A stretch of DNA of 64,000 bases from JAHJQZ01 sp963676075 (GTDB taxonomy: Bacteria > Pseudomonadota > Alphaproteobacteria > Rhizobiales > Devosiaceae), in assembly GCA_963676075.2 (NCBI GenBank), contig CAXXNZ010000013.1, positions 385,641-449,640 on the forward strand. The letters run 5' to 3'. The stretch's first letter is position 1; every line of letters begins with the position of its first letter. Below are positions 29,931 through 40,396 of the stretch, in pieces. The translations under genes were made by a program, and so were the position numbers. The notes below the pieces were generated by a model. The model had not been told where the DNA came from, did not search any database, and saw only the letters and a list, made by a program, of their open reading frames with translations.

Positions 29931-31760
29931 ATGCACCTGCCCGTGCGCGCCCCTCAGTCCGATTCGTCCGCCCGAAAAGACCACAACCAGTTCGGCGACA
30001 TGCCGGAGTGGAATCTCGATGATCTCTATCCGGGTGCCGACTCGCCGGCGTTCAAGGCCGGGCTGAAAAAGGCGGAAACCGACTCCGAGGCCTTCGAGGC
30101 AAAATACAAAGGCAAGCTGTCCGAACTCGCCGTCAATGGCGGGCTCCATCAAGCCATCGTCGATTACGAGTCGCTTGGCGATCTCGAAGGCCGTATCGGC
30201 TCGTTCGTCTATCTCAACTACGTGCAGAACACTGCCGATCCCGATCGCGCCAAGCTGCTTGGTGACATCCAGGATGCGCTGACGCGGCTATCGACGAAAA
30301 CGCTGTTCTTCGGTCTCGAACTCAACCGCATCGACGACACAGTGCTCGACAAGGCGATTGCCAGTGAGGAGGGCCTTGCCCGCTACCGCTCCTGGTTCGA
30401 CGAATTGCGCAAGGCCAAGCCCTACCAGCTCGAGGACCGGGTCGAGGAACTGTTCCACGACAAGTCCCAGACCGGGCGGTCGGCGTGGAATCGTCTGTTC
30501 GACGAAACCATGGCCAGCCTCAAGTTCGATGTCGACGGCGACATCCTTGGTCTCGAACCGACCCTGACGCTGCTGACCGGCAAGGACGAGAAAAAGCGCC
30601 AAGCCGCTTTCCACGCTCTGTCCAAGACGCTCAGCGACAACAAGCGCCTGTTCACCCAGATCACCAACGTTCTGGCCAAGGATAAGGAAATCTCCGACCG
30701 CTGGCGTGGCTTCAAGGATGTCGCCGATAGCCGGCACCTGGCCAATTCGGTCGAGCGCGAAGTGGTCGACGCGCTGGAGACTGCGGTGCGTTCCGCCTAT
30801 CCGCGCCTGTCACATCGCTACTATGCCATGAAGGCCAAGTGGTTCGGCAAGGACAAGCTCGACGCCTGGGACCGCAATGCACCGTTGCCGACCAGCGACG
30901 ATCGCGAATTTACCTGGGATCAGGCGCAACAGATCGTCCTCGACGCCTATGGCCAATTCTCACCCAAGCTTGTCGAGGTCGCGACGCCGTTCTTTTCCAA
31001 TGGCTGGATCGACGCGCCGGTGCGCGAGGCCAAGCAGGGTGGGGCCTTCGCCCATCCGACCGTGCCGAGCGCGCACCCCTATCTGATGCTCAATTACATG
31101 GGCAAGGCGCGCGATGTGATGACGCTCGCCCACGAGCTCGGTCACGGCGTCCACCAGCGCCTCGCCGCGCCGCAAGGTCCGCTGCTCGCCTCAACGCCAC
31201 TGACCGTTGCCGAAACGGCCTCGGTCTTTGGCGAAATGCTGACCTTCCGGTCTCTCCTGGCCAGCGCCGATGACCCGAAGATCCGCTTCGCACTGTTGAG
31301 CCAGAAGGTCGAGGACATGCTCAACACCGTGGTCAGGCAGATCTCGTTCTATTCGTTCGAGCGTAAGGTCCACATCGGCCGCCGCGACGGCGAGTTGAAG
31401 ACCGAGGATCTCAACCGCATGTGGCTCGAGGTTTCCGAAGAGAGCCTTGGCCCGGCCATCACCCTCAATGAGGGCTATGACATCTTCTGGGCCTATATCC
31501 CCCACTTCATCCACTCGCCCTTCTACGTTTACGCCTATGCCTTCGGCGATTGCCTGGTGAACTCGCTCTACCAGCGTTACATGGATCAGCCCGAGGGCTT
31601 TCAGGACAAGTATTTCGAGCTTTTGAAGGCAGGAGGCTCCAAGCACCATTCCGAACTGCTCAAGCCCTTCGGCCTTGACGCCGCCGATCCTGACTTCTGG
31701 TTGCTTGGGTTGTCGATGATCGAAGGGTTGATCGACGAGTTGGAGTCCATGCAGATTTAG
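29931..31760 (+). CDS. pepF: M3-family oligoendopeptidase F
   Basis: Cytoplasmic zinc oligopeptidase of 609 residues. The zinc motif HELGH is at 401-405 (LAHELGHGVHQRL) with the downstream ligand region ETASVFGEML. The C-terminal part (LNEGYDIFWAYIPHFIHSPF followed by YVYAYAFGDCLVNSLY) is typical of the PepF/M3B group. The start is ATG 29931, with GGAG ending eight bases upstream; an ATG at 29877 is in frame but adds an unrelated 18-residue leader. It degrades peptides released by other proteases. It is divergent from the response regulator. Confidence 0.93.
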   Translation: MHLPVRAPQSDSSARKDHNQFGDMPEWNLDDLYPGADSPAFKAGLKKAETDSEAFEAKYKGKLSELAVNGGLHQAIVDYESLGDLEGRIGSFVYLNYVQNTADPDRAKLLGDIQDALTRLSTKTLFFGLELNRIDDTVLDKAIASEEGLARYRSWFDELRKAKPYQLEDRVEELFHDKSQTGRSAWNRLFDETMASLKFDVDGDILGLEPTLTLLTGKDEKKRQAAFHALSKTLSDNKRLFTQITNVLAKDKEISDRWRGFKDVADSRHLANSVEREVVDALETAVRSAYPRLSHRYYAMKAKWFGKDKLDAWDRNAPLPTSDDREFTWDQAQQIVLDAYGQFSPKLVEVATPFFSNGWIDAPVREAKQGGAFAHPTVPSAHPYLMLNYMGKARDVMTLAHELGHGVHQRLAAPQGPLLASTPLTVAETASVFGEMLTFRSLLASADDPKIRFALLSQKVEDMLNTVVRQISFYSFERKVHIGRRDGELKTEDLNRMWLEVSEESLGPAITLNEGYDIFWAYIPHFIHSPFYVYAYAFGDCLVNSLYQRYMDQPEGFQDKYFELLKAGGSKHHSELLKPFGLDAADPDFWLLGLSMIEGLIDELESMQI

Positions 31761-31901
31761 GCTTCCTATCCGCACGGGACCGCGCCCGTTCTTCTGCAAA
31801 TATTAACCATGCTCCGTGTAGAATCGTTAACGATACTCGGAGGTTAACTGTTCATTGCACGTTAGCCTCCGGGATCTTTCGTTCAGATTCTGGGGGCGCA
31901 G

Positions 31902-32570
31902 ATGCGACTGAGAGCTTTTATTTCCGGACTAGCGATACTGGCGTCTGTGCCGGCGTCGGCAGCCGATATTTTCCAACCGACCGACCAAATATACAGCGCA
32001 TATGACTGGTCGGGATTCTACGCAGGCGCCGTCGCCGGAGTGGAAGCATCAAAGGCCAATACGGTCACCAACAATGTTGCTTCCGACTTCGAGCTTCGTG
32101 GCGGTTTCGCCGGCCTTACGGTGGGCGCGAACCACCAATTCGGCACTTGGGTTGTTGGCGCGGAAGCCGATCTGGTCTGGTCCGCACTGTCGGGCGAGGC
32201 CGCGTGTGCCAATCCGGCATACACCTGCAGCGGCGACTTCGACTGGTCCGGTTCTGTGAGGGGACGTCTCGGCTATGCCCTTGATCGCACCTTGCTCTAT
32301 GCCACCGGCGGCGTGGCTGTTGCTCGCGCCAATGCACATACGTCGCCCACGGCGCCAGGTCTTTCTGGAAGCTATTCAGACACACTGATGGGCTGGACCT
32401 TGGGTGCAGGCGTCGAGCTCGCCGCAAATGATACGATGAGCATCAAAGCCGAATACGCTTATACCGATTACGGCACGAGCACAGCACCGGCGGGCACGCT
32501 GTCGTCCAGCGACACAAGCATCGACATCAACTCGCATATCATGAAGGTTGGTCTCAACTATCACTTCTGA
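31902..32570 (+). CDS. outer-membrane beta-barrel protein (Omp25/31 type)
   Basis: 222 residues with a signal peptide (MRLRAFISGLAILASVPASA-AD), then the family opening YDWSGFYAGAVAGVE and alternating strands such as GNHQFGTWVVGAEADLVW-like segments (here NHQFGTWVVGAEADLVW), RGRLGYALDRTLLYATGG and AGVELAANDTMSIKAEYAYT, ending in VGLNYHF. The terminal Phe is the barrel-insertion signal. In Brucella and relatives such proteins are major outer-membrane proteins. A GGGGGCG ribosome-binding site precedes ATG 31902, and the upstream gap carries TTAACCAT at 31803-31810, a CtrA half-site sequence. Confidence 0.88.
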   Translation: MRLRAFISGLAILASVPASAADIFQPTDQIYSAYDWSGFYAGAVAGVEASKANTVTNNVASDFELRGGFAGLTVGANHQFGTWVVGAEADLVWSALSGEAACANPAYTCSGDFDWSGSVRGRLGYALDRTLLYATGGVAVARANAHTSPTAPGLSGSYSDTLMGWTLGAGVELAANDTMSIKAEYAYTDYGTSTAPAGTLSSSDTSIDINSHIMKVGLNYHF

Positions 32571-32767
32571 GCATTTCGGTTGCCCACGATCGAGGGTCTG
32601 ATCGGCGAACTGAAGCCGACCCGGCCGGGATAGTCGCGCTTGCGCACTAACGCCGGCCGGGCAGGGCTCGCGATGCCGTCCGCCGTCCTGCTTGAGCTTG
32701 CGACATTCTGACGCTAAAAGCATCGGCGGAATTTGCCTGTCCGGGCGAGATACCAATCGGGGGAAAT

Positions 32768-32986
32768 ATGGCCAAGACGACCGACACGATGGATTACGCG
32801 GAACACCAACGCACCTATGCGTTGTTCATGCGCATGCTGAAGTTCTCGATCGCTGCCATGGCGATCGGCACCGTGGCGCTTTATGCCTTCATCATCGAAG
32901 GCAATTTTTGGCTCGGGCTGGTTCTGCTCATCGCCGCCGTCGCCGCCGGGATCTTCGTGTCGCGCGGCAAGGGCAAGCGGGCCTGA
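32768..32986 (+). CDS. aa3-type cytochrome c oxidase subunit IV
   Basis: Small inner-membrane protein of 72 residues. The N-terminus DTMDYAEHQRTYALFMRMLK is the COX4_pro_2 pattern, followed by two hydrophobic segments (FSIAAMAIGTVALYAFII and FWLGLVLLIAAVAAGIFV) and a basic tail. The family is an accessory subunit of bacterial aa3 oxidases. It is very often found next to pnt genes in alphaproteobacteria, as here (convergent with pntB). GGGGGA lies eight bases before ATG 32768. Confidence 0.88.
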   Translation: MAKTTDTMDYAEHQRTYALFMRMLKFSIAAMAIGTVALYAFIIEGNFWLGLVLLIAAVAAGIFVSRGKGKRA

Positions 32987-32987
32987 C

Positions 32988-33016
32988 AAAAAAAAGAGCG
33001 GGCCATGGCCCGCTCT
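32988..33016 (-). terminator. rho-independent terminator of pntAB
   Basis: Perfect 22-bp palindrome at 32995-33016 (arm AGAGCGGGCCA) with seven T residues on the minus strand (32988-32994), 53 bases beyond the pntB stop. A second, imperfect hairpin at 33031-33059 (AAGCGGGTCGG/CCGGCCCGCTT) followed by TTGTTTG may serve the plus-strand oxidase gene. Confidence 0.88.
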
Positions 33017-33068
33017 CTCAAAGAATTCTGAAGCGGGTCGGATTGTCTCCGGCCCGCTTTGTTTGTGA

Positions 33069-34511
<1,443 letters not shown>

Positions 34512-34524
34512 ATCGAACGATCCC

Positions 34525-36090
34525 CTATTTCTGGAACATCATCAGCATGCGCCGCGTCACCGCGAAGCCGCCGAACATGTTGATGGATGTCAGCAGTATG
34601 CCGACAAAGGCGATGCCCAGGATCAGTCCGTCCGCACGCACCGTGCCGACCTCGACCTGAGGCGCGATCTGGATCAGGGCGCCAATGGCGATGATCGAGG
34701 AGATGGCGTTGGTCACGCTCATCAGCGGCGTGTGCAGGGCCGGGGTGACGTTCCAGACCACCATATAGCCGACGAAGATCGCCAGCACGAACACGGTGAA
34801 GTGGCCGATGAAGGCCGGCGGCGCAAAAAGACCGACAACAAGGAACAGGGCTGCGGCGGCGACCACCATGACGGCGGTGCCGACGGGGGACTTCTTCTTT
34901 TCCTCGACCTTGGGCGCGGCGGCGGCTGCCGGTTTCGGCGCCGGCGGTGCCGGCAGATCGAGCGGTGGCGGCGGCCAGGTGACCTCGCCTTCCTTGATGA
35001 CGGTCAGGCCGCGAATGGCGTCGTCCTCGAAATCGACGACAATGTTGCCGTCCTTTTCCGGGGTCATGTCTTCGACGATGCGCAACAGGTTGGTGGCGTA
35101 AAGCGTCGAGGACTGGCGGCTGAGACGGCTCGGCAGGTCGGTGTAGCCGACGATGGTAACGCCGTGCTTGACGACGACTTCGCCTGGTTCTGTCAGCTCG
35201 CAGTTGCCGCCCTGTTCGGCGGCGAGGTCGACGATGACCGAACCCGGCTTCATCGATTTGACCATGTCGGCGGTGATCAGCTTGGGCGCCGGCTTACCGG
35301 GGATCAGGGCCGTGGTGATGATGATGTCCACATCGGCGGCCTGCTTGGCGTACATTTCGCGCTGGGCCTTCTGGAAGCCTTCGGACATGACCTTGGCATA
35401 ACCGCCGCCGCCCGAACCTTCTTCCTCATAGTCGACCTTGACGAACTCACCGCCCATCGAGGTGACCTGGTCGGCCACTTCGGCGCGGGTATCGTTGGCG
35501 CGGACGATTGCCCCGAGGCCCACCGCTGTGCCGATCGCAGCCAGCCCGGCGACGCCGGCGCCTGCGACGAACACCTTGGCCGGCGGAACTTTGCCGGCGG
35601 CGGTGATCTGCCCGGCCATGAACCGGCCAAAGGCGTTGGCCGCCTCGATGACGGCGCGATAACCGGTGATGCCGGCCATCGAGGTCAGCGCGTCCATCTT
35701 CTGGGCGCGGCTGAGCTGACGCGGCAGCGAATCCATTGCCAGCACTGTGATCTTCTGGGCCGCCAGGGCCTTCATCAGGTCTTCGTTCTGGGCCGGCCAG
35801 ATGAAGGAGATCAGCGTCGTGCCTTCCTTCAGCAGCTTGACCTCGTCGTCAGAAGGCGCGCGCACCTTGAAAACGATGTCGGCCTTCTTGTAGAGCGCAG
35901 CAGCGGTTCGGGAAACGCTGGCACCCGCCGCCTTGTAGTCCTGGTCGGAAAAATCGGCGTCTTCGCCGGCCTTGGTCTCGATCGCGACCTCGAAGCCGAG
36001 CTTGATCAGCTTTTCGACAACATCAGGTACTGTCGCTACGCGTCGTTCTCCGGGGAAAGTTTCCCGCGGTATCCCGATAGTAAGAGCCAT
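34525..36090 (-). CDS. pntA: NAD(P) transhydrogenase, alpha subunit (fused)
   Basis: 521 residues, combining the NAD(H)-binding domain I (GIPRETFPGERRVATVPDVV; AGAGVAGLAAIGTAVGLGA; VDIIITTALIPGKPAPKLIT) with a Pro/Ala-rich linker (about 375-400, PPPPLDLPAPPAPKPAAAAA) and three or four C-terminal membrane segments. Many alphaproteobacteria split this subunit into PntAA and PntAB; here they are one chain as in E. coli. ATG 36090 has CGAGG nine bases upstream. It is the first gene of the pntAB operon. Confidence 0.96.
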   Translation of the reverse strand: MALTIGIPRETFPGERRVATVPDVVEKLIKLGFEVAIETKAGEDADFSDQDYKAAGASVSRTAAALYKKADIVFKVRAPSDDEVKLLKEGTTLISFIWPAQNEDLMKALAAQKITVLAMDSLPRQLSRAQKMDALTSMAGITGYRAVIEAANAFGRFMAGQITAAGKVPPAKVFVAGAGVAGLAAIGTAVGLGAIVRANDTRAEVADQVTSMGGEFVKVDYEEEGSGGGGYAKVMSEGFQKAQREMYAKQAADVDIIITTALIPGKPAPKLITADMVKSMKPGSVIVDLAAEQGGNCELTEPGEVVVKHGVTIVGYTDLPSRLSRQSSTLYATNLLRIVEDMTPEKDGNIVVDFEDDAIRGLTVIKEGEVTWPPPPLDLPAPPAPKPAAAAAPKVEEKKKSPVGTAVMVVAAAALFLVVGLFAPPAFIGHFTVFVLAIFVGYMVVWNVTPALHTPLMSVTNAISSIIAIGALIQIAPQVEVGTVRADGLILGIAFVGILLTSINMFGGFAVTRRMLMMFQK

Positions 36091-36491
36091 GATTGCCTCG
36101 TTGTATTACGGCACTGCGCAGGGGGCGCGCGTACCCGCTTCATTCAGAAGTGCAGACAGCTGCCCTCCCCGGCACCTCGTCGATTGTCCTTGCCATGTCC
36201 GGGCGAATTATTACTGCCGCGGGCACTCCACAAGAAAACGGCGCGTTGAAGTCACACAACGCGACGGCCTGACAGTCAAGATGCTTAATCGGCATTTTGA
36301 CGTGACCTGTTGGCGCGGTTTCCGGCTGGACAAGCCGAAACGGGTACCGGCGCCTGTCTATCGGGTTCTGCTTTCACCGCCTTGATTTTTGTCATGTCAA
36401 CCGGCGCATATCCGCGCAGGCCGGCGCCTAACGGCCCTTTGAAGGGCATTTGCAGCCTGCGACAATCCATGCTTCGCGCGCATCTTGAAAA
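36091..36491. other. intergenic between pntA and the PadR operon
   Basis: About 400 bases between divergent units. No reading frame with a ribosome-binding site, no repeat copy and no recognised RNA. It should contain the pntA promoter, but I cannot place it. Confidence 0.4.
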
Positions 36492-36510
36492 CTATACACT
36501 CAGTGTATAG
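36492..36510. promoter_or_regulatory. palindromic operator at the padR start codon
   Basis: Perfect inverted repeat CTATACACT-C-AGTGTATAG, whose last base touches the ATG of the PadR-type gene. Palindromes rich in ATAC/GTAT are typical PadR operators and most PadR proteins repress their own operon, so this is the probable autoregulatory site. There is no Shine-Dalgarno between it and the ATG, hinting at a leaderless message or use of the ATG at 36520. Confidence 0.72.
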
Positions 36511-37041
36511 ATGAACCGCATGGACAATGCACTCACTCTTCTCGGTCTCGCCAGCGTCGCCCCAAGCTATGGTTACGACCTCAAGCACACCTATGACCGC
36601 TATTTCGGCATCAACAAGCCGCTCGCCTTCGGCCAGGTCTACGCAACGCTCGGCCGGATGATCCGCGACGGGTTCCTTGTCGAACTCGGCACCGAATCCG
36701 GCGGCGGTCCCGACCGCCGCCGCTATCAAACCACCGAGGCCGGTCACGCCCGCATCAGGGACTGGATGATGACCCCGGACGTGCCCTCCGGGGCATTGCA
36801 GTCGAACCTGTTCGCCAAAGTCGTGGTGGCGCTTCTGACCGACGCCGATGCCGGCCGTCTCATCGACCTGCAGCGCGCCCGGCACATGCAACAGATGCGC
36901 GAGCTCACCAAAGCCAAACAGCAGGCCGACCTCATGCATGTGCTGCTTTACGACCACGCTCTTTTCCATATCGAGGCCGATCTCCGCTGGATGGACATGA
37001 CCAGCGCCCGTCTCGACGCCATGAAAGCCGATCTCAAATGA
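36511..37041 (+). CDS. PadR-family transcriptional regulator
   Basis: 176 residues. The N-terminal winged helix (ALTLLGLASVAPSYGYDLKH, then FGQVYATLGRMIRDGFLVEL and RRRYQTTEAGHARI) is the PadR pattern. The C-terminal helical part (about 95-176) mediates dimerisation in the family. ATG 36511 directly follows the palindrome; ATG 36520 is the alternative. The stop overlaps the ABC ATPase start (ATGA), so the three genes form one operon. The regulator most likely represses the downstream transporter and is released by its substrate. Confidence 0.9.
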   Translation: MNRMDNALTLLGLASVAPSYGYDLKHTYDRYFGINKPLAFGQVYATLGRMIRDGFLVELGTESGGGPDRRRYQTTEAGHARIRDWMMTPDVPSGALQSNLFAKVVVALLTDADAGRLIDLQRARHMQQMRELTKAKQQADLMHVLLYDHALFHIEADLRWMDMTSARLDAMKADLK

Positions 37042-37718
37042 CCCCCATTCTCGAGGCGCGCCGCCTTCACAAGCATTTCGGATTGACCCATGCCTTGAGG
37101 GGACTCGATGCCGTCATCGACCCCGGCGAGATCGTCGCCATCATGGGGCCGTCGGGCTCCGGCAAGTCGACGCTTCTGCATTGCCTCGCCGGCATTATCC
37201 CTCCGGACGAGGGCGAAGTGCTGCTTTCGGGCGAGGATATCGGCAGGTTGAGCGAGGCTGAGCGCAGCCGCTTGCGGTTGACCCGCTTCGGTTTCGTTTT
37301 CCAGTTCGGCCAGTTGCTGCCGGAACTGACCGCTATCGACAATGTGTCGATGCCGCTGCTGCTGGCCGGGCAGAGCCGCAAACATGCCCTGCGTGAGGCC
37401 GAGGACTGGCTGGACCGGCTCGATATTGGCGACAAGGCCGACAAGCGTCCGGCGACATTGTCGGGCGGCGAGGCGCAGCGTGTCGCCATTGCCCGCGCCA
37501 TGACCATCCACCCGGAAGTGCTGTTCGCCGACGAGCCGACCGGTTCGCTCGACTCGCTGTCCGCCGAGGTGACGATGAACCTGATCCGCAACGAAGTGAA
37601 AGCGGCAGGCACGACGCTGATCCTTGTCACCCATGATCCGCGCGCCGCCGCCTATGCCGATCGCGAGATCATCATCCGGGACGGGCGCGCCTCAGTCGAT
37701 TCACGGGTGGCGGCATGA
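37038..37718 (+). CDS. ABC transporter ATP-binding protein (MacB/LolD/FtsE class)
   Basis: 226 residues. Walker A MGPSGSGKSTLLHCLAG, Q-loop FGFVFQFGQLLPELT, signature LSGGEAQRVAIARA, Walker B VLFADEPTGSLDS and the switch His in LVTHDPRAAAYADREI are all present, so the ATPase should be active. The LolD/MacB-type Q-loop and the FtsX-like partner indicate a mechanotransmission exporter rather than an importer. It overlaps both neighbours by four bases. Confidence 0.93.
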   Translation: MTPILEARRLHKHFGLTHALRGLDAVIDPGEIVAIMGPSGSGKSTLLHCLAGIIPPDEGEVLLSGEDIGRLSEAERSRLRLTRFGFVFQFGQLLPELTAIDNVSMPLLLAGQSRKHALREAEDWLDRLDIGDKADKRPATLSGGEAQRVAIARAMTIHPEVLFADEPTGSLDSLSAEVTMNLIRNEVKAAGTTLILVTHDPRAAAYADREIIIRDGRASVDSRVAA

Positions 37719-39853
37719 TGAACCCGCGATTTCTGCGTCTCGCCATTGCCGGCAACGCCCGCGCTGCCGGACGCCTTGCCGCGATGTTTTTCGGCATCGC
37801 CATGGGCATGGCCCTGATCGTGCTGCTGGTTGGCGCCTTTGATGGTCTCGATATCCGCGAGGCCCGCAGCGCCTGGATCAAGCCGGTCGGCACGCACGCC
37901 ACCTCCGCTGACATTGCCGACGGCGCAACCGCCGTCATTGCTCCGATGACCGACTGGTTCGACGGCAAATCGATTTCGCGTGTGGACATTTATGCGCCGC
38001 AGGGCACGGTGCCGCGGCTGGTCGACATTCCAGCCTGGCCGCGTCCGGGCACCTATCTGGCCTCGCCGGCGCTTGCCGCGCTGATCGACGCTAAACCGGC
38101 CGCTGAGCTCGGCAATCGCTACGGCACGCGCACCGGTATCCTGCCCGACGAGACCCTCAAGGGACCGGATTCGCTTGCCGTTGTCGTCGGCCAGGATCTT
38201 GAGACCATGATCCCGCGCGCTGGGTTGGTTCTCGCCGATACCGCGCGCGGCAAGCCCGATACGGAAACCACCGGCTTTCGCACCATCGCGGCCATTGGCG
38301 CCATCGGCATGCTGTTTCCGGTGCTGCTGTTCGTTGCCATCGCCACCAAACTCGGCGCCGCCGCACGTCGCGAGACCTTCTCTGTCCTGAGGCTGATTGG
38401 CGCGACGCCGCGTCAGGTCGGCATCATCGCCGGGCTCGAAACCTTGATCGTCGCCACAGCCGGCACGGCGTTCGGCGCGCTTCTCGCGGCTGTGCTGCGG
38501 CCGGTGGGCGCCCGGTTCGAAGCCGTCGGCGCACGGTTCTTCACCGTCGATCTCGATATCGGATTCCTGCCGACCCTTGCCATCGCCGCAACGATCATCG
38601 TCGCGGCAACCTTGGTCAGTGCCATCGGCATGCATCGCGCCCGCATCGGCCCGCTCGGTGCCGCCCGCGCCATAGCCGAAAAACCGGTCAGTTGGCGCCG
38701 TGTTCTGCCGATCGTGATCGGAATGGCGTTGATCATGGCTGCCGGTCTGCCGGAATCGCTCATCCCAGATGGAGTCGTGCAAGTCGTCTTCCTGGGTGGC
38801 TTCCTGCTTGCCACTATCGGCATTGTCGCCATCGGACCCTGGCTGACCGCGCTCGCCGGCAGGGCAATGGCGCGGTTCAGCGGTTCGGCCACCGGCATCA
38901 TCGTTTCCAACCGCATTGCCGAGGCACCCGTCGCCACCTTCCGCTCGGTTTCCGGGCTGGTGTTGGCGGTGTTCATGGTGACGATCTTCTCGGCGGCCAG
39001 TGCCGGCGTGTCGGGCCGGTTCGCCATCAACGATAGGCCCGACCGCATGCCCGTCGACGCTCTGTTGACGATCGTGGCGGACGGCGCCACGGCTCCGGAC
39101 AGTCTGCCGGGCGTCACCGCACTGATCACGGGCACGCGCGGCGGCAGGGCAACCTATCTGGCCGTGTTTACCGGCGCTGACCTCGCGGCACTCGGCATCG
39201 GCGGCGACCGCGCTGCCGATGAGCTTTATCGCGTCGATCTCAGGCGTTTTACCGCTGCCGCCAGCACGGCCTCCCTCAAGATCACGCCAATCGCCTCCGC
39301 TCCGGCTGATCGAATGCCACATGTGCTCATCGCCCGCACCGACGGCAGTTCGACCGCCATGGAAATGGCGCGCACGGCGCTGCAGACCGAAACCGCCTGG
39401 CAGGTGCCGCCGATGACGCGGCTTGAATCCAACCTGCTCGGACCCGCCCGCGTCATGAAGGAATTGTCGACCATCGCCTATTCGGGCGCGCTGATCACCA
39501 TTCTGATCTCGGGTCTGTCGCTGAGCGTATCGACGCTCGGCGCCATCATCGACCGCAAGCGCGTATTCGGACTTTTGCGACTTGTCGGCATGCCTGCCAA
39601 AACACTCGACCGCGTGGTTTTTCTTGAAGCCGCCACGCCGCTTGCCGCGGTGCTGGTCTTCGCCATCCTTGCCGGCTATCTGGCAGCCTGGCTCATCGTC
39701 AGATCGCTGACAGAGGGCATTGGCATCGGGGGACCGGACCTCACCTACATCCTCTTTCTTCTCGCCGGTCTCATCGGAGCGCTCGCCATCCTGCAGATCT
39801 CGCGGCGCTTCGTCCGGCACCTGATCGACGGACAAACGGTGCGCTTCGAGTAG
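37715..39853 (+). CDS. FtsX-like ABC transporter permease
   Basis: 712 residues. One hydrophobic segment near 22-42, a periplasmic stretch, a first FtsX unit from about 185 to 310 (with FSVLRLIGATPRQVGIIAGL, the coupling helix), further segments at 325-425, a second periplasmic part (430-590) and a final FtsX unit with VFGLLRLVGMPAKTLDRVVF. The double-FtsX arrangement resembles exporters for peptides, lipids or antibiotics. No MacA-type adaptor is adjacent. Together with the PadR gene this is a regulated efflux or stress-response operon; the substrate is unknown. Confidence 0.9.
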   Translation: MMNPRFLRLAIAGNARAAGRLAAMFFGIAMGMALIVLLVGAFDGLDIREARSAWIKPVGTHATSADIADGATAVIAPMTDWFDGKSISRVDIYAPQGTVPRLVDIPAWPRPGTYLASPALAALIDAKPAAELGNRYGTRTGILPDETLKGPDSLAVVVGQDLETMIPRAGLVLADTARGKPDTETTGFRTIAAIGAIGMLFPVLLFVAIATKLGAAARRETFSVLRLIGATPRQVGIIAGLETLIVATAGTAFGALLAAVLRPVGARFEAVGARFFTVDLDIGFLPTLAIAATIIVAATLVSAIGMHRARIGPLGAARAIAEKPVSWRRVLPIVIGMALIMAAGLPESLIPDGVVQVVFLGGFLLATIGIVAIGPWLTALAGRAMARFSGSATGIIVSNRIAEAPVATFRSVSGLVLAVFMVTIFSAASAGVSGRFAINDRPDRMPVDALLTIVADGATAPDSLPGVTALITGTRGGRATYLAVFTGADLAALGIGGDRAADELYRVDLRRFTAAASTASLKITPIASAPADRMPHVLIARTDGSSTAMEMARTALQTETAWQVPPMTRLESNLLGPARVMKELSTIAYSGALITILISGLSLSVSTLGAIIDRKRVFGLLRLVGMPAKTLDRVVFLEAATPLAAVLVFAILAGYLAAWLIVRSLTEGIGIGGPDLTYILFLLAGLIGALAILQISRRFVRHLIDGQTVRFE

Positions 39854-39923
39854 GCGCCGCCGGGTTCGGAACCATCGCGCCAGCGGCACGTTTGCACTCC
39901 ATATCGGCAAAAGGAGTGCAGAT

Positions 39924-40193
39924 ATGGACAGAACACGATTGTGGATTGCAGCGATGGTCTACCCGATGGCCAATGCAGTCTTGTTCGGCTCCGGCGCGAC
40001 CCTGGTGCTGATGGTGCCCTGGCTGCGTGAAAACGCCGTCTGGTCGCTGCCGGTGGCAATCGTTCTGGCGCTGATCCTTGCGGCGCCCATTTCCTGGGTG
40101 ATCGCTCCGCGTCTGCGCCAGCGGTACTGGAAATACCGCGCAGCACGCGACCCCAAGCCCTTCGACGCGGTGATCGACGAAGTGTCGAAATAG
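39924..40193 (+). CDS. small membrane protein of unknown function
   Basis: 89 residues with two hydrophobic segments (IAAMVYPMANAVLFGSGATL and WSLPVAIVLALILAAPISWV) and a basic C-terminal tail (RLRQRYWKYRAARD). AAAGGAG lies eight bases before ATG 39924, so translation is likely. It follows the FtsX gene by 70 bases and may share its transcript. I do not recognise a family with a known role. Confidence 0.7.
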   Translation: MDRTRLWIAAMVYPMANAVLFGSGATLVLMVPWLRENAVWSLPVAIVLALILAAPISWVIAPRLRQRYWKYRAARDPKPFDAVIDEVSK

Positions 40194-40252
40194 GGGACGC
40201 GCCCGAAAATCACGAAAGCGCGACCACGGATGCACGGCCCGGACCGCGCTGC

Positions 40253-40359
40253 TAGAGTGTTTTCAGGAAAAATGGAAACCACTTTTCCGGTTCGAAAACA
40301 CGACCACTCAAGTGCATAGAGCAGGTCAGAAGACTCCACCTAAGCGTGACCTGCTCTAG
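40253..40359 (+). repeat. dispersed palindromic repeat, copy A
   Basis: Module 1 (40253-40305) carries GTGTTTTC ... CGGTTCGAAAACAC. Module 2 (40318-40357) is a perfect 10-bp inverted repeat, AGAGCAGGTC/GACCTGCTCT, with a 20-base loop. It ends 38 bases before the DsbA-like start codon. Other copies are at 18462, 45779, 45839, 53298, 57150 and 61248. Confidence 0.75.
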
Positions 40360-40396
40360 GTTGCGCCTCCCTGCAACAGCTACCCCTCCGGATATC

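Noticed and set aside
37652..39910. 752-codon frame antisense to the FtsX permease
   Set aside because: Low-complexity Gly/Asp/Arg/His translation; the sense frame has FtsX motifs and overlaps its ATPase gene correctly. Same reasoning applies to the long antisense frames of pntA, dxs, pyk and the L,D-transpeptidase.
40290..40300. tRNA-like GGTTCGAAA motifs
   Set aside because: The repeat copies contain GGTTCGAAA, which resembles the T-loop of tRNA, but no acceptor stem, anticodon arm or D-arm can be drawn around any of them.
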